Shown here piece after piece: positions 18,225-29,100 of a DNA stretch of 64,000 nucleotides. The stretch is from ENR-C587 sp942493235 (GTDB lineage Bacteria > Bacteroidota > Ignavibacteria > Kapaibacteriales > UBA2268). The first letter of the stretch is position 1. Each line of letters opens with the position of its first letter. The stretch is from the NCBI GenBank assembly GCA_942493235.1, contig OW818676.1:2232001-2296000 (forward strand). The letters are read 5' to 3'. The notes beneath the pieces were generated by a model. It was not told where the DNA came from. It made no database searches and saw only the letters and a list, made by a program, of their open reading frames with translations. Made by a program: the position numbers and the translations under genes.

Positions 18225-19982
18225 ATGACTGATTTTAAAAGAATATCGACTAACAGTGAAGATTTCACCTTGATAGCTGAAATATTCGATGACTATCTTT
18301 CTCTAAATAATAAGAGAGAAATGCTGCCTGATATTATTCATCAAGGCATCGAAATGCTTATTAAAATACCATATTCAAAATCTGCTTCTTTGTTTATTCT
18401 CAATAATGATTTTGACTTTGAGCATCGTTCTACTTTGCCTTTTATTGAAAAAAATAAAAATATCGAATTGTATGATTATTTAGTCGAATCGTCTGAAATT
18501 GGTAAAGCTATTTCAACTAACGAAATTGTTTATCATATACCTAACGCAAGCTTTTACTCTGATTCTTTTGCATTAATTTGTCCGCTCAGAGCCTCTAAGA
18601 ATATGATAGGTGTGATTATACTTTGTTTCTATGACGAAATTGATATATTTACCAAACCATATATAAGCCTTTTTAAACTTTGGCTCGGATTGTTTGCCGG
18701 TCATATCGAAAATTGCCAATTAGGGAAAACTATTGACAAAAATCAAGTGCTTCTCGAGCAGAAACTTGCTGCCCGCACTATGAGTATTGCTCAATCAAAA
18801 CGAGAATTACAAGCTATACTTAATGCAGTTCAAACGGCAATTTTAGTAATAGATCCGGAGACTAATAAAATTATATCGGCAAATTCAATAGCTGTCTCAC
18901 TAATTGGAGATAAAGTCGATAATATTGTGGGTAATGAGCCTTCTATATACTTTAAAGGGAAAAACGAAGAAAATCTGGTCGATGATAAAGTAAAATTCTC
19001 TCGTAATTTTGAGTCTTCAATTACTAATATGAATGATGTTCCGATCCCGATACTAAGAAGCATTGCTAATATCAATATTGGTAATCAAGCTTTTAGAATA
19101 GAGAGCTTCCTTGATATTACCGAACGTAAGATGAATGAAATCGCTCTTAAGCAGGCTAATGAACTATTAGAATTAAAAGTTCAGGAGCGTACCGAAGACT
19201 TACAAATTTTAGTACATAAACTTCGTGGCGAAATTGCCGAGAGAGAAAAAGTAGAGCTTGAAGTTCGCAAAATGCTGGCTAAAGAGAAAGAGCTTAATGA
19301 GATGAAATCTAAGTTTGTTTCTTTAGTGTCTCATGAATTTCGTACTCCGCTAACAATTATTCGTTCAGCTGCACAGATTTTGGAAAAATATCATAATCAG
19401 TTAGATCCTGCTCAGTTTAAAGAATATCTTGAGAGAATAATTTCAACTGTGGACATAATGACCGATTTGATGGAAAATGTTCTGTTTATTGGAAAGACTG
19501 ATAATAAAAAGCATACTTTCTATCCACATCAAAATAATATTATAACTTTTGCTCAGGGGATAACTCGTGATATTAAGCTTACATCAAAATCCGATGTCGA
19601 AATAATTCTTAATATCTCTACAGATAGCGAAGTATTTAGTTTCGATGATACTTTAGTTAGGCAGATGCTTTTTAATTTACTAACTAATGCTATAAAGTAT
19701 TCTCCCGAAAATTCAAATGTTGAGCTGAATGTATATAATGATGAAGATTATATTTATTTTTCAATAAAAGATTATGGTATTGGAATACCCGAAGACGAGC
19801 AAGAAAGAATTTTCGACTTATTCTTCCGTGGTTCAAATGTAGGCAGTGTTTCGGGAACCGGTTTAGGAATGACTGTGGTACTAAGGTCATTGAATCTTCA
19901 TAAGGGGAAAATCGAAATGGATAGTAAGCCTAACGAAGGTTCTGTTTTTACAATATCAATCCCGTTTAATATTGGAAATTAA
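18225..19982 (+). CDS. Soluble GAF-PAS sensor histidine kinase
   Basis: 585 residues from the ATG at 18225. GAF-like domain about 20-165, PAS-like domain about 190-300 (AILNAVQTAILVIDPETNK), and a coiled coil about 300-360 rich in Glu and Lys. HisKA has H near 370 (VSLVSHEFRTPLTII), and the HATPase has NLLTNAIKYSPEN, DYGIGIPEDE and GTGLGMTVV. No transmembrane segment is seen, so the signal is cytosolic. It is followed 4 bp later by a response regulator, its probable partner. Intact catalytic boxes imply an active kinase. Confidence 0.92.
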   Translation: MTDFKRISTNSEDFTLIAEIFDDYLSLNNKREMLPDIIHQGIEMLIKIPYSKSASLFILNNDFDFEHRSTLPFIEKNKNIELYDYLVESSEIGKAISTNEIVYHIPNASFYSDSFALICPLRASKNMIGVIILCFYDEIDIFTKPYISLFKLWLGLFAGHIENCQLGKTIDKNQVLLEQKLAARTMSIAQSKRELQAILNAVQTAILVIDPETNKIISANSIAVSLIGDKVDNIVGNEPSIYFKGKNEENLVDDKVKFSRNFESSITNMNDVPIPILRSIANINIGNQAFRIESFLDITERKMNEIALKQANELLELKVQERTEDLQILVHKLRGEIAEREKVELEVRKMLAKEKELNEMKSKFVSLVSHEFRTPLTIIRSAAQILEKYHNQLDPAQFKEYLERIISTVDIMTDLMENVLFIGKTDNKKHTFYPHQNNIITFAQGITRDIKLTSKSDVEIILNISTDSEVFSFDDTLVRQMLFNLLTNAIKYSPENSNVELNVYNDEDYIYFSIKDYGIGIPEDEQERIFDLFFRGSNVGSVSGTGLGMTVVLRSLNLHKGKIEMDSKPNEGSVFTISIPFNIGN

Positions 19983-19986
19983 AAGT

Positions 19987-21099
19987 ATGAAACAAACGAT
20001 TCTTGTTGTAGAAGATGATGAGCAAATCATAGGATACATTGAAACTGTTCTTAAATTGAACGGTTTCAATGTTATTATAGCTTATAATGGTATGGATGGA
20101 TTTAATAAAGCTATTTCCGAAATTCCTGATATGATAGTTTCTGACATTATGATGCCAATTTTAGATGGTTATGAACTATTAGCACAGCTTCGAGATGATT
20201 CACGAACTGCTAAAATTCCGGTACTTTTACTTTCGGCTCGTAGTGATAAGTCAGACATAAGAAACGGTATGAATCTCGGGGCTGATGACTATTTAACAAA
20301 ACCATTTGATATTGATGATTTGCTAAATGCTGTAAATACTCAATTGAATAAAACTAAAATTATTACTGATATTTATGATCGGAAAGTTGAAGAAATCAAA
20401 TCAAGCATTAGAAATACTCTTCCTCACGAGATTCGTACTCCGCTGAATATTATTCTCGGGTATTCTAATATTTTGCTTCAAAAAGAAAATTATAATAATA
20501 CCGAAGAAATACGCGAGATGATGCACGGAATTAATTATGGTGCTAAAAGACTTCATTCGCTTTTTGAGAATTATCTTTATTATGCAAGTCTCGAATTGAT
20601 TAGCCATAATCCGACCGAAGTCTCTACCCTTATCCAGAGTGATACTCTGTCTATGGAAGCTATAATTTTGGAAAATATTAATCTTTATGCTGAATTGTAC
20701 AAAAGACCTGATGATATAAGCTTTTTAATTAATGATTCAGTAATTCCTATTGCTGAAAATTATTTTAATAAAATTGTTAAAGAACTCTTAGATAACGCCT
20801 TCAAGTTTTCAAAAGAAAATGATAAGATTTTTGTAAAAGTATCAATCGAAGTCAACAATGTTATTTTCAGTGTTCGTGATAATGGTAGGGGAATGACTAA
20901 AGAAAATATCGAAAAAATCGGTGCCTATGTCCAATTCAATCGAAACTTCTATGAACAACAAGGCAGCGGGCTTGGGCTAACAATTACTAAAAAAATTGCA
21001 GAATTGCATAAATTCGGTTTTAATATTATCAGCGAGCTCAATGAGTTTACGGAAGTAATTATCACTATTAGAACAAAGTCCGGCGAGGTACCGGTATAA
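19987..21099 (+). CDS. Response regulator receiver-histidine kinase fusion
   Basis: 370 residues from the ATG at 19987, 4 bp after the upstream kinase; an in-frame TTG at 19972 would overlap it. The receiver domain spans 1-120 with D10/D11, phospho-acceptor D53 (SDIMMPILDGYE) and K105 (LTKPFD). The kinase half has an H box at H147 (NTLPHEIRTPLNII), NNAFKFSKEN-like N box (DNAFKFS), DNGRGM and GSGLGLTITKK. The domain order matches 13387-14517. This suggests a phosphorelay in which the GAF-PAS kinase feeds the receiver and the second kinase passes phosphate on. No output DNA-binding domain is present in either protein. Confidence 0.9.
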   Translation: MKQTILVVEDDEQIIGYIETVLKLNGFNVIIAYNGMDGFNKAISEIPDMIVSDIMMPILDGYELLAQLRDDSRTAKIPVLLLSARSDKSDIRNGMNLGADDYLTKPFDIDDLLNAVNTQLNKTKIITDIYDRKVEEIKSSIRNTLPHEIRTPLNIILGYSNILLQKENYNNTEEIREMMHGINYGAKRLHSLFENYLYYASLELISHNPTEVSTLIQSDTLSMEAIILENINLYAELYKRPDDISFLINDSVIPIAENYFNKIVKELLDNAFKFSKENDKIFVKVSIEVNNVIFSVRDNGRGMTKENIEKIGAYVQFNRNFYEQQGSGLGLTITKKIAELHKFGFNIISELNEFTEVIITIRTKSGEVPV

Positions 21100-22112
21100 T
21101 GAAGATTTATTTTATTGGACCATTAGAATCAACATTTGTAAAGCACGATATTGAAATAATGAAAAAACATCATACCTTGATTTGTGATGATTCAAGAATC
21201 GGTACCGGCATAAAAGGATTGTTTAATCTATGTAAACTTAGCCTTAAAGCTTGCTATTTTATGCTTAAATCAGATATTTTCTTTGCTTGGTTTGCTGATT
21301 ATGCTACATTGATGCCTACTGTATTGGCAAAATTATTAGGTAAGAAATCTGTTGTAGTAGCCGGTGGTTTTGATGTAGGATATATTCCAGAGCTTCAGTA
21401 CGGAGCTAAATACAACAAATACCGTTGGTTCTGTGTGAAAAATACCTTTTTAACTGCTAATAAAATTTTGAGTGTATCGAATTATGCTTCCAAATCACTT
21501 TTTTCATTGACATCCGTAATGCCGGACAAAGTCAAAATGATATATAATTGTATTAAAAGCAAAAACTATGATATTAAGGATTATTTGGATATTGATAGAA
21601 AATATTTTATTACTACTTCACAGGCTTACGCTCTTAACGAATTTACTCGCAAAGGTTCAGATAAATTTATTGAGACTGCAAGGCGTAATCTGGAAAAAGA
21701 ATTTATCTTGGCTGGGCTAAGAGGCGATGCTTTCGATGAAGCAATGAAGTTAAGTTCGGGGCTTACTAATATTAACATTATCAAAGGACCATTGAGTCTT
21801 ACAAATGATATTATTCCGCTTTATAAGCAGTCCTACGCTTATATTCAATTGTCATTAGAAGAGACCTTCGGTTTGTCTGTTATTGAGGCTATGCGTTGCG
21901 GATGCCTGCCAATTGTATCTAATCAAGAAGCTGTTGTAGAGGTTAGCGGTAAGTACGGATTAGTTTGCAGTAATGAGTCAGATATTGACAAATATATTGA
22001 ATATGCTATAAATGCGGAAAATAATTTAAGAATCGAATGCTCCGAATATTCTCTTAAATTCGATATAATTCATAGAGAAAAACAATTGCTATATGCGATT
22101 GAAAATCTTTAA
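21099..22112 (+). CDS. GT4-type glycosyltransferase (family 1 group)
   Basis: 337 residues with a GT-B fold. The C-terminal half has the retaining-transferase E-x7-E motif (EETFGLSVIEAM) and the downstream CGCLPIVSN loop that binds the nucleotide-sugar donor. The start codon overlaps the stop of the preceding regulator by one base (taATGa), so it is translationally coupled to the signalling genes. The acceptor is unknown; surface polysaccharide or lipid glycosylation is the usual role. Confidence 0.87.
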   Translation: MKIYFIGPLESTFVKHDIEIMKKHHTLICDDSRIGTGIKGLFNLCKLSLKACYFMLKSDIFFAWFADYATLMPTVLAKLLGKKSVVVAGGFDVGYIPELQYGAKYNKYRWFCVKNTFLTANKILSVSNYASKSLFSLTSVMPDKVKMIYNCIKSKNYDIKDYLDIDRKYFITTSQAYALNEFTRKGSDKFIETARRNLEKEFILAGLRGDAFDEAMKLSSGLTNINIIKGPLSLTNDIIPLYKQSYAYIQLSLEETFGLSVIEAMRCGCLPIVSNQEAVVEVSGKYGLVCSNESDIDKYIEYAINAENNLRIECSEYSLKFDIIHREKQLLYAIENL

Positions 22113-22113
22113 A

Positions 22114-22686
22114 TTAATTCTTTAATGCATCCCATACCGTATTGCAAATCAGCTCTATAGAGCCATTATCAATTTTAAATTCTCCCCTAAGGTGCATATT
22201 TATAAGATTATTTAAAGGACAAAAAATAAACGAATGAATTATAGACATTTCAAGATTTTTTATTTCATGCATTTTAATAGATTTTTGAATAAACATAATC
22301 ATTGGCTCGAAAATTCTCATGCACTCACTTAGTATTATTTTATCAAAGTAAGGAGAGTTAGAAAACTGTTCGATATATTTGAATTTGTTAGGATTATCAA
22401 GCATAAAGCAGATATATTTTTTCACAATTAAATCTAATGTCTGCCGTCCGGACTGCTCGATATTTACCGATTGAGTAATGTATTCCGTCAATTCGGTTTT
22501 TGTTTTTAGATATAACTGAGTTATTATTTCTTCTTTCGACTTGAAATAAATATAAATTGTTCCAGCTGCAACACCGGCTTGCTTAGCAATTATCGACATA
22601 GGAGCCTGGTCAAATCCTTTATATGTAATTAACTCTAATGCAGCATTAAATATAGCTTCTTTTTTTAAAGAAATCTGTTCGTCCAT
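22114..22686 (-). CDS. TetR-family transcriptional regulator
   Basis: 190 residues from the ATG at 22686; an upstream in-frame ATG at 22716 would add ten residues. Residues 5-50 form the TetR helix-turn-helix (KKEAIFNAALELITYKGFDQ, then IAKQAGVAAGTIYIYFKSKE). The C-terminal ligand domain is unassigned. It converges on the glycosyltransferase gene with almost no gap. Its own upstream region (22717 onward) is full of dispersed repeats and no obvious regulated neighbour is seen, so autoregulation or a distant target is likely. Confidence 0.9.
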   Translation of the reverse strand: MDEQISLKKEAIFNAALELITYKGFDQAPMSIIAKQAGVAAGTIYIYFKSKEEIITQLYLKTKTELTEYITQSVNIEQSGRQTLDLIVKKYICFMLDNPNKFKYIEQFSNSPYFDKIILSECMRIFEPMIMFIQKSIKMHEIKNLEMSIIHSFIFCPLNNLINMHLRGEFKIDNGSIELICNTVWDALKN

Positions 22687-22870
22687 TTTAGTACAATACC
22701 CCGAATAAATATTCATTCAATTTATGACGCAAAATAATAGTTATTAGTTTAAGCAAATTGTAAAACTGCAATATTCAATATTTCACTTATTCAATCCAAT
22801 TCTTTAGTTAAGTACAGAGAAAGTCTGTTGCGAAACTATATGATTTCCAATTCCAATTTATTCAACCCTA

Positions 22871-23140
22871 CGGTTAAGAGACTGTGTAAAAAAACCTTTG
22901 ATTGCTACCGTTTTTTCAACAAAAACAAAGTACTCAAAGTCTCTGATGAGGTTGTCTAAAAAGTAAAAGCATTTCAAAATCGTCATTCTGAGTGTAACGA
23001 AGAATCCAGAGTTATCAACAAGTTAGCATTATCTGGATTCTTCACTTCGTTCAGAATGACAATTTTTTAGTCAGCCACTTGAATGGTGCTGAGAATAATA
23101 TTTGCCGTCTTGTGGCAGTTTTTACACAGCCTCTTAACCG
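22871..23140. repeat. MITE-like element with 22-bp terminal inverted repeats, nested palindrome inside
   Basis: Outer arms 22871-22892 and 23119-23140 (CGGTTAAGAG, then CTGTGTAAAAA) match with one mismatch. Inside lies copy 3 of the GTCATTCTGAG palindrome (arms 22982-23010 and 23032-23060), preceded by CTCAAAGTCTCTGATGAGG as at 31-47. The nesting suggests one element inserted into another. There is no coding capacity. The gap 22717-23683 holds this, the repeats at 23369-23505 and the proposed left end of the mobile element. Confidence 0.7.
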
Positions 23141-23354
23141 TGCGGTTGATAAGCACTTAGAAGTATGGAAATTTTGAATAAATTAACAGTAAATAAATAT
23201 ATTGAACTTTTGCAACAGACTTAGAGATTGTATATATACTAATTCATTTAGAAAATGATATCAGAGCTGCCATATAGTATTTTGCTCTTTACTATTTTGT
23301 GCAGATAAGTATTGGTGGTTTGGGGTTTGGGGATAGAGGCTGAAAGTTGAAAGT

Positions 23355-23505
23355 TATAAAGTTCGTAAAGTTATAAAGTTATAAAGTTATAAAGTTGAAT
23401 GTAGGAAGTATAGTGTGAAATGGTTCTTTTCTTTCAACAGCATTAGCTGTTGAACATCGGTAAAATGAAAGTGGCACTCCTTCACATTTCTTCCAACATC
23501 GTTAG
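23355..23505 (+). repeat. Dispersed repeat unit (TATAAAGT tandem, GTAGGAAG segment, REP-like hairpins)
   Basis: Short tandem TATAAAGT copies (about 23355-23396), then GAATGTAGGAAGTATAGTGT and a following segment shared with 60321-60357 and 60413-60450 in the same orientation. A REP-like hairpin (23433-23463) and the left half of another (23491-23505) follow. The half copy stops exactly where the proposed element starts. Confidence 0.7.
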
Positions 23506-23638
23506 TATTTTTACATATCAATTCACATTAAATATTATTATACATTATTAGAGATAATTATGTTATATAATAATGTGTTAGATAAGTACTTAAATACTCA
23601 AGTATAAAAATATATATAATATAATCCAATAATATTTA

Positions 23639-23646
23639 TATATTTG
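23639..23646 (+). promoter_or_regulatory. -7-like box TATATTTG upstream of the first recombinase
   Basis: TATATTTG matches the TAnnTTTG consensus and lies 37 bp before the ATG at 23684. No clear TTG box at the expected distance upstream. The surrounding DNA is very AT-rich, so chance is possible. Confidence 0.35.
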
Positions 23647-23683
23647 TGTCATCATAGTTGGCAGTTATATTATTGGAATTGTT

Positions 23684-24907
23684 ATGAAATATTTTCTTAT
23701 ATCACCGGAAAAAGAAGTCTCAGCTATTTATATTGATGTGAATTATCAGAAGAAAAGATATAGACTATCTACTGAAATTGTTATTGAATCGAATTCTTGG
23801 AACTATGCCGAACAAGTTTTAAATAAGTCTGCTAAGGACTATAGGCAGATAAATAGCTTACTCAAATCATTCAGAAAAGAAATTGAGGAATTGCTTACTG
23901 AACTGAAAATTCAAGTTGTGTTTTTGACTAATGATGAGTTTGTTCAAAAAATAAATTCAATTATTAAACCGAAAAATAACGTGGAGCCTATTCATAATAA
24001 AAAAAGTGTTCTTGAATATTTTGCCGAATATATTGCAAATAGAAAAGAATTAGCAAATGCTTCAATAAAAACTATTGTCATATTTGAAACTGTATATAAA
24101 TTGCTCTCAGAGTTTGAAACATTTAGAGCAAAAATAATTGAATTCGATGAAATTAATTTGTCTTTCTATGAAGAGCTTCAATCCTTTTTCATTAATCAAA
24201 AAAAACATCAAAATGCAAATATAAATTTCAACATTAAAATATTTACCATATTTCTAAAATATTGTATTGAAAATGGATATTGTGAAAACTCCAAAATACT
24301 GAAAAAAAACAATTTAAAAACCGGTAATAATGACGATTTAATCGCACTAACAGAGAAAGAAGTTAAACAAATCAAAGAACTTAAAACAGATGATAAATTA
24401 ACTATTATCAAGGACTTATTCCTTTTGCAAATTCAGACTATGCTTAGATTTTCAGATTTGATTAATGTAAAACCGGAAAATATTGATTTCGACAATAAGC
24501 TTTTGAAAATCCGGCAAATTAAAACATCTGAATTTTTGGTTATACCTTTGACTAATGCTTCAGTCGAAATACTGAAAAAGTATAGCGGTGTTCCGTCAAT
24601 TTATAAAGAGAAGTATAACATTCTGCTTAAAAAGCTATGTAAACTTGCAGGAATCGAAGAATCTGTTGAAGTAGTAAAGTTAGTCGGCAACCAAAGAATT
24701 GCATCTGTGCAACCAAAGTATAAACTGATTTCATCGCATACAGCTCGCAGAACAGGTATAACAATTCTGCTAACAAAAGGTGTCCCGGCTGAAATAGTGA
24801 TGAAAATTTCCGGTCATTTGACAACGAAGGCATTTCAAAAATACATTAAAATTAATCAAGATATTGCTATCGAAAAAGTTAAAAATATTTGGAACTCTAA
24901 ATCATAA
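23684..24907 (+). CDS. Tyrosine recombinase (integrase) 1
   Basis: 407 residues with the Bacteroidota integrase layout: N-terminal arm-binding domain (1-75), SAM-like core-binding domain (about 105-200) and catalytic domain (about 220-400). Catalytic residues visible: R255 (MLRFSDL), K280, H352-x-x-R355 (HTARRTG), H378 (SGH) and nucleophile Y387 (QKYIKI). It is probably responsible for integration and excision of the element whose left junction is at 23505. It is followed 30 bp later by a paralogue with the same layout; tandem recombinases may act as a pair on asymmetric ends. Confidence 0.93.
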   Translation: MKYFLISPEKEVSAIYIDVNYQKKRYRLSTEIVIESNSWNYAEQVLNKSAKDYRQINSLLKSFRKEIEELLTELKIQVVFLTNDEFVQKINSIIKPKNNVEPIHNKKSVLEYFAEYIANRKELANASIKTIVIFETVYKLLSEFETFRAKIIEFDEINLSFYEELQSFFINQKKHQNANINFNIKIFTIFLKYCIENGYCENSKILKKNNLKTGNNDDLIALTEKEVKQIKELKTDDKLTIIKDLFLLQIQTMLRFSDLINVKPENIDFDNKLLKIRQIKTSEFLVIPLTNASVEILKKYSGVPSIYKEKYNILLKKLCKLAGIEESVEVVKLVGNQRIASVQPKYKLISSHTARRTGITILLTKGVPAEIVMKISGHLTTKAFQKYIKINQDIAIEKVKNIWNSKS

Positions 24908-24937
24908 ACTATTGTATATAACATAATTAAGGTTAAA

Positions 24938-26173
24938 ATGAAATTCTATCTGATTAGACCAATTGAAGAAAATTCATCAATTTATTTGGACGCATTTTAT
25001 CAGAAATGCAGAATCCGTACATCTACTGCTTTGGTAATTCCATCAAAATATTGGGACGACACAAAGCAAAGAATTACAAATAAGTATTCAAAGTATCTTA
25101 AATATAATAATAGACTTAACCATATTAAGGCACAAGTTGAGGAACTAATTTCGGAACTCAAAATAAGAAATAAAATCATAAATTCCGATGAATTTAGAGT
25201 TCTAATCAATCAAATAATAAATCCTGAAAAATCCAAAGAGAAAATTAATATATTTGACACTGAAACCGATAATGTATTGAGTCAATTTCATCAATTTATT
25301 ATACTTAGAGAAAGTTCAAAAACCGTTGTTGAAAGAACCATTGGTAAATACAAAGATGTATATAAAGTAATTAATGATTTCGCGGAGTATAAGAACAAAA
25401 CAATATATTTCAATGATTTAAATAATACTTTCTATGATGAGTTTTATTCGTATCTTACTTTAATTAAAAGATATAGAAGCTCGTCTATTGAATCAATACT
25501 TCGAGTTTTAGCAACATTAATTAATTACTGTGTTGATAAAGGCATTGTAAAAAATGAAAATATTAGCAAGCGTGGTAAAATCAAAAAGGATAAAAACAAA
25601 CCCGACACTCTTGCATTATCTGAAAATGAAGTTGAAAAAATCAAGAATTACAAAGCATCTGCGATACTTCAAAAGACTAAGGACTTGTTTTTATTCCAAA
25701 TTGAGACAATGCTTAGATTTTCTGACTTGATGAATTTGAAAAAAGAAAATATCGACTTAGAAACTCAAGAATTAAAACTTTGGCAATTAAAGACTTCGTC
25801 ATATTTGAGGATACCGCTCAGTGTTCAATCTATCGAAATGATAAGCAAATATAAAGAATTCCCAAAAATGAATCATGGTAATTATATTGCTTCAATTAAA
25901 AGATTATGCCGATTTGCCGGAATTGATACACCAACTGAAAATGTCACATTTATTGGCAAGCAGAGAATTTCCGAAATCGTCCCAAAGTATAAACTTATCG
26001 GCACTCATACCGCCCGTCGAACCGGCATTACTTTATTATTGACAAGAGGACTGCCTGCTGATATAATTATGAAAATATCGGGTCATAAAGACATCAATTC
26101 ATTCCAAAAGTACGTCAGGATAACGCAAGATGCTGCAATTGATAAGGTAAGAAGTGCTTGGGAGGAGGATTAG
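24938..26173 (+). CDS. Tyrosine recombinase (integrase) 2
   Basis: 411 residues, a paralogue of the preceding gene along its whole length: arm-binding domain, SAM-like domain and catalytic domain. The active-site set is complete: R260 (MLRFSDL), K285, H357-x-x-R360 (HTARRTG), H383 (SGH) and Y392 (QKYVRI). An AAGG box lies five to eight bases before the ATG. It converges with hsdR (3-bp gap). Both copies being intact argues that both are functional rather than one being a relic. Confidence 0.93.
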   Translation: MKFYLIRPIEENSSIYLDAFYQKCRIRTSTALVIPSKYWDDTKQRITNKYSKYLKYNNRLNHIKAQVEELISELKIRNKIINSDEFRVLINQIINPEKSKEKINIFDTETDNVLSQFHQFIILRESSKTVVERTIGKYKDVYKVINDFAEYKNKTIYFNDLNNTFYDEFYSYLTLIKRYRSSSIESILRVLATLINYCVDKGIVKNENISKRGKIKKDKNKPDTLALSENEVEKIKNYKASAILQKTKDLFLFQIETMLRFSDLMNLKKENIDLETQELKLWQLKTSSYLRIPLSVQSIEMISKYKEFPKMNHGNYIASIKRLCRFAGIDTPTENVTFIGKQRISEIVPKYKLIGTHTARRTGITLLLTRGLPADIIMKISGHKDINSFQKYVRITQDAAIDKVRSAWEED

Positions 26174-26176
26174 AGA

Positions 26177-29100
26177 TTACTCCATATAATACTTTTTGAA
26201 ATTTTCTGCCTGTTCAAATATTTCTTTGAATACATCATCTCTTGGAACAGGCGGATAATTGAATTCTGCAAGTATTAGTATTAATGATACTTTTAGCTCA
26301 GCCTTTATGTCTTCTCTTTCTGACCAGTCTGTATATTTTGATTTGTCATCTATAGTCTTTTTCACTGCTTTTGATAATTGAATAAGCTTATCTTCAGGAT
26401 ATTCAAAATTATGCTTTTCTGCAACTGCTTTCAGAATATCATAAAATGCTTTTTCTTCAAAACTAATTCCAAGCTCAACAAATGAATTCTTTTCTTTCTT
26501 TAGATCTTTATATAATTGACTTAATTGTTCAGCAACATCATCTAATACATCATTGGCAAAAGCTTCGCCTTCTTTTCGTTCGTTGTATTTATTTATTATT
26601 GACTTCAATCTCTGAGAGAAATCTATACCTCTGATTTTGTTTATCTTTTTAAAGTCATTTATAGCTTTTGCTAATAGCTGTTGAAGTAGTTTAAGCTTTG
26701 TATTCGGAAGTTTAATCTTATCGATCTTTGCCATATACTCGTCGCTAAATATATCAATTCCGCTTTTATTATTGTCTTCAAGCTTAAATATTTCTTCTAT
26801 TCCTTCGCTAAATATAGCTTCTTGTATTAATTGTCTTACTTTTTTATTCATTTGAGTTATATCTGGCACAAACCCAATAGTGATTTTTTGAATAATTGAC
26901 CTGATAGCAAAATAAAAATGTATTCTATCTCTTTCGTAATTGTTGATTTCTTCACTTGAACAACACATATTATACCCGGATTTAAGTTTTTTAGTCATGT
27001 CCATAAAACGCTTTTCCATTTCTTCGCACTGTTGAGCAAACTCTGCACCTCGATTTAAACAATTGAGCTGTTTTAGCGAATTATTTGAATTGAAATAATC
27101 TTTACTATTAAACTTATGAAAAAACATATCAAGCGAGTTCAATTGATTTTTTACTATTTCTATTGCTTTGGATATATCTTCAAAATTATTTTCATCTATA
27201 ACAGAATACTTTTTCAATGCTATATTCAAATTACTCTTAATACCGATATAATCAACGACAAGTCCCATTTCTTTACCTTCATAGACTCTATTAACACGTG
27301 ATATAGTCTGAATTAATGAATGTTGCTGTATCGGTTTATCAATATAAATTGTGTCTAAAAATGGAACATCAAATCCGGTTAGCCACATATCTACTACAAT
27401 TGCAATTTTGAAATTAGACTTTGCATTTTTAAATTGTCTGTCAAATTCCTTTTTGTCCTCTTTTGCACCGATTGCATTATATAATTCTTGCTCATCATCT
27501 TTGCCACGAGTCATTATCAGTTTGATTTTCTCGATTGGTTTTAGTTCTTTTTTATCAATATCCGTTAGTTCTGCTCCGTCTTCACATTCCTTAATTGCTG
27601 ACCATTCGGGACGTAAGGCAATTATTTCTTTATATAAATTAAAAGCAATTTGCCTACTTGAAGATACAAACATTACTTTGCCTTTTACGCTTGCTCCTTC
27701 TGCTACTCTTTTCTCATAATGCTCTACAAAATCTCCGGCAACAGCTTTAATCCTGTCGGGGTCTCCGAGAATTACTTCCAAGTGTGTAGTTGCTCTCTTA
27801 CTTTCTTCTATTTGATATTCGTTTGCTCCTTCTTCGGAACATTTTAAGTAATATTCTTCAATTTCATTTAGTTTATCTTCATCTAATAATACTTTTGCGG
27901 CTCTGCCTTCATACATTATTCGAACTGTGATTTTATCATCAACAGATTCTTTCATTGTATAAGCATCAACTATATTGCCAAATACTTCAAGAGTAGCATC
28001 TATTGGTGTTCCGGTAAATCCTACATACGTTGCATTCGGAAGTGAATTATGCAGATACTTGGCAAGACCGTATTTTCTCTCTACTCCTTTATCAGTAATT
28101 ATCAGCTTTTGGTCAAGATTGATTTGTGAACGATGAGCCTCGTCCGAGATACATATTACATTCGCTCTGTCGGTTAATAAATCAGTATTCTCTGTGAATT
28201 TCTGAATAGTAGTCAGAAATACTCCTCCACTATTACGTTTATAAAGCTGAGCTTTCAAATCTTCTCTTGACTCTACATTAATAACCTGTTCATCACCGAT
28301 AAACTTCTTTGCATTTGTAAATTGTTCAGATAATTGAGTATCCAAATCAGTTCTATCGGATATTATTAGAATAGTCGGGCTTGAGAAATGTTCACTTCGC
28401 ATCAATAATCGGGTTAGATAGAGCATGGTATAGCTTTTACCGCATCCGGTTGCTCCGAAGTAAGTTCCGCCTTTTCCGTTACCATTTGGTCTCATATTTA
28501 GCTTTATGCTTTCGTAGAGCTTATTAGCGGCGTAATACTGTGGGTAACGGCATACAATCTTTGTATCGTTTTTGCTTGTATCAGGGAAATATATGAAATT
28601 TCTGATTACATCAGTCAAACGCTTTTTATCGAATAATCCGTTTATCATTGTGTAGAGTGAGTCAATGCCATCGGCTTCTTTGCGTTCGTGCCCTTCAATT
28701 AATCTCCAAGCATAGTAGAAATCATAAGCAGAGAATAATGAACCGGACTTATTGTTGACTCCGTCGCTGATTATACAGAAAGCATTATATTTGAATAATT
28801 CAGGTATATCTCTTTTGTAGCGGATTGTTAACTGTTTGAAAGCTTCGTTTATATTTATTTCTTCTTTGACGGCTGTTTTGAACTCCAGCACTACTAACGG
28901 AATGCCGTTAATATATACTATTGCATCGGGAATGCGTTTCTCATAGCCTATGATTTCGAGTTGGTTGACTATTTTAAATCTATTATTGTCAAGGCAGTCA
29001 TAGTCTATAAACTGGATAAATAAGTCTTTGCGTGAGCGGTCTTCTCGCTTCAATACGTAGCCGTCGGCAATTAAGCGGATAATCGCTCTATTGCTTTCGT

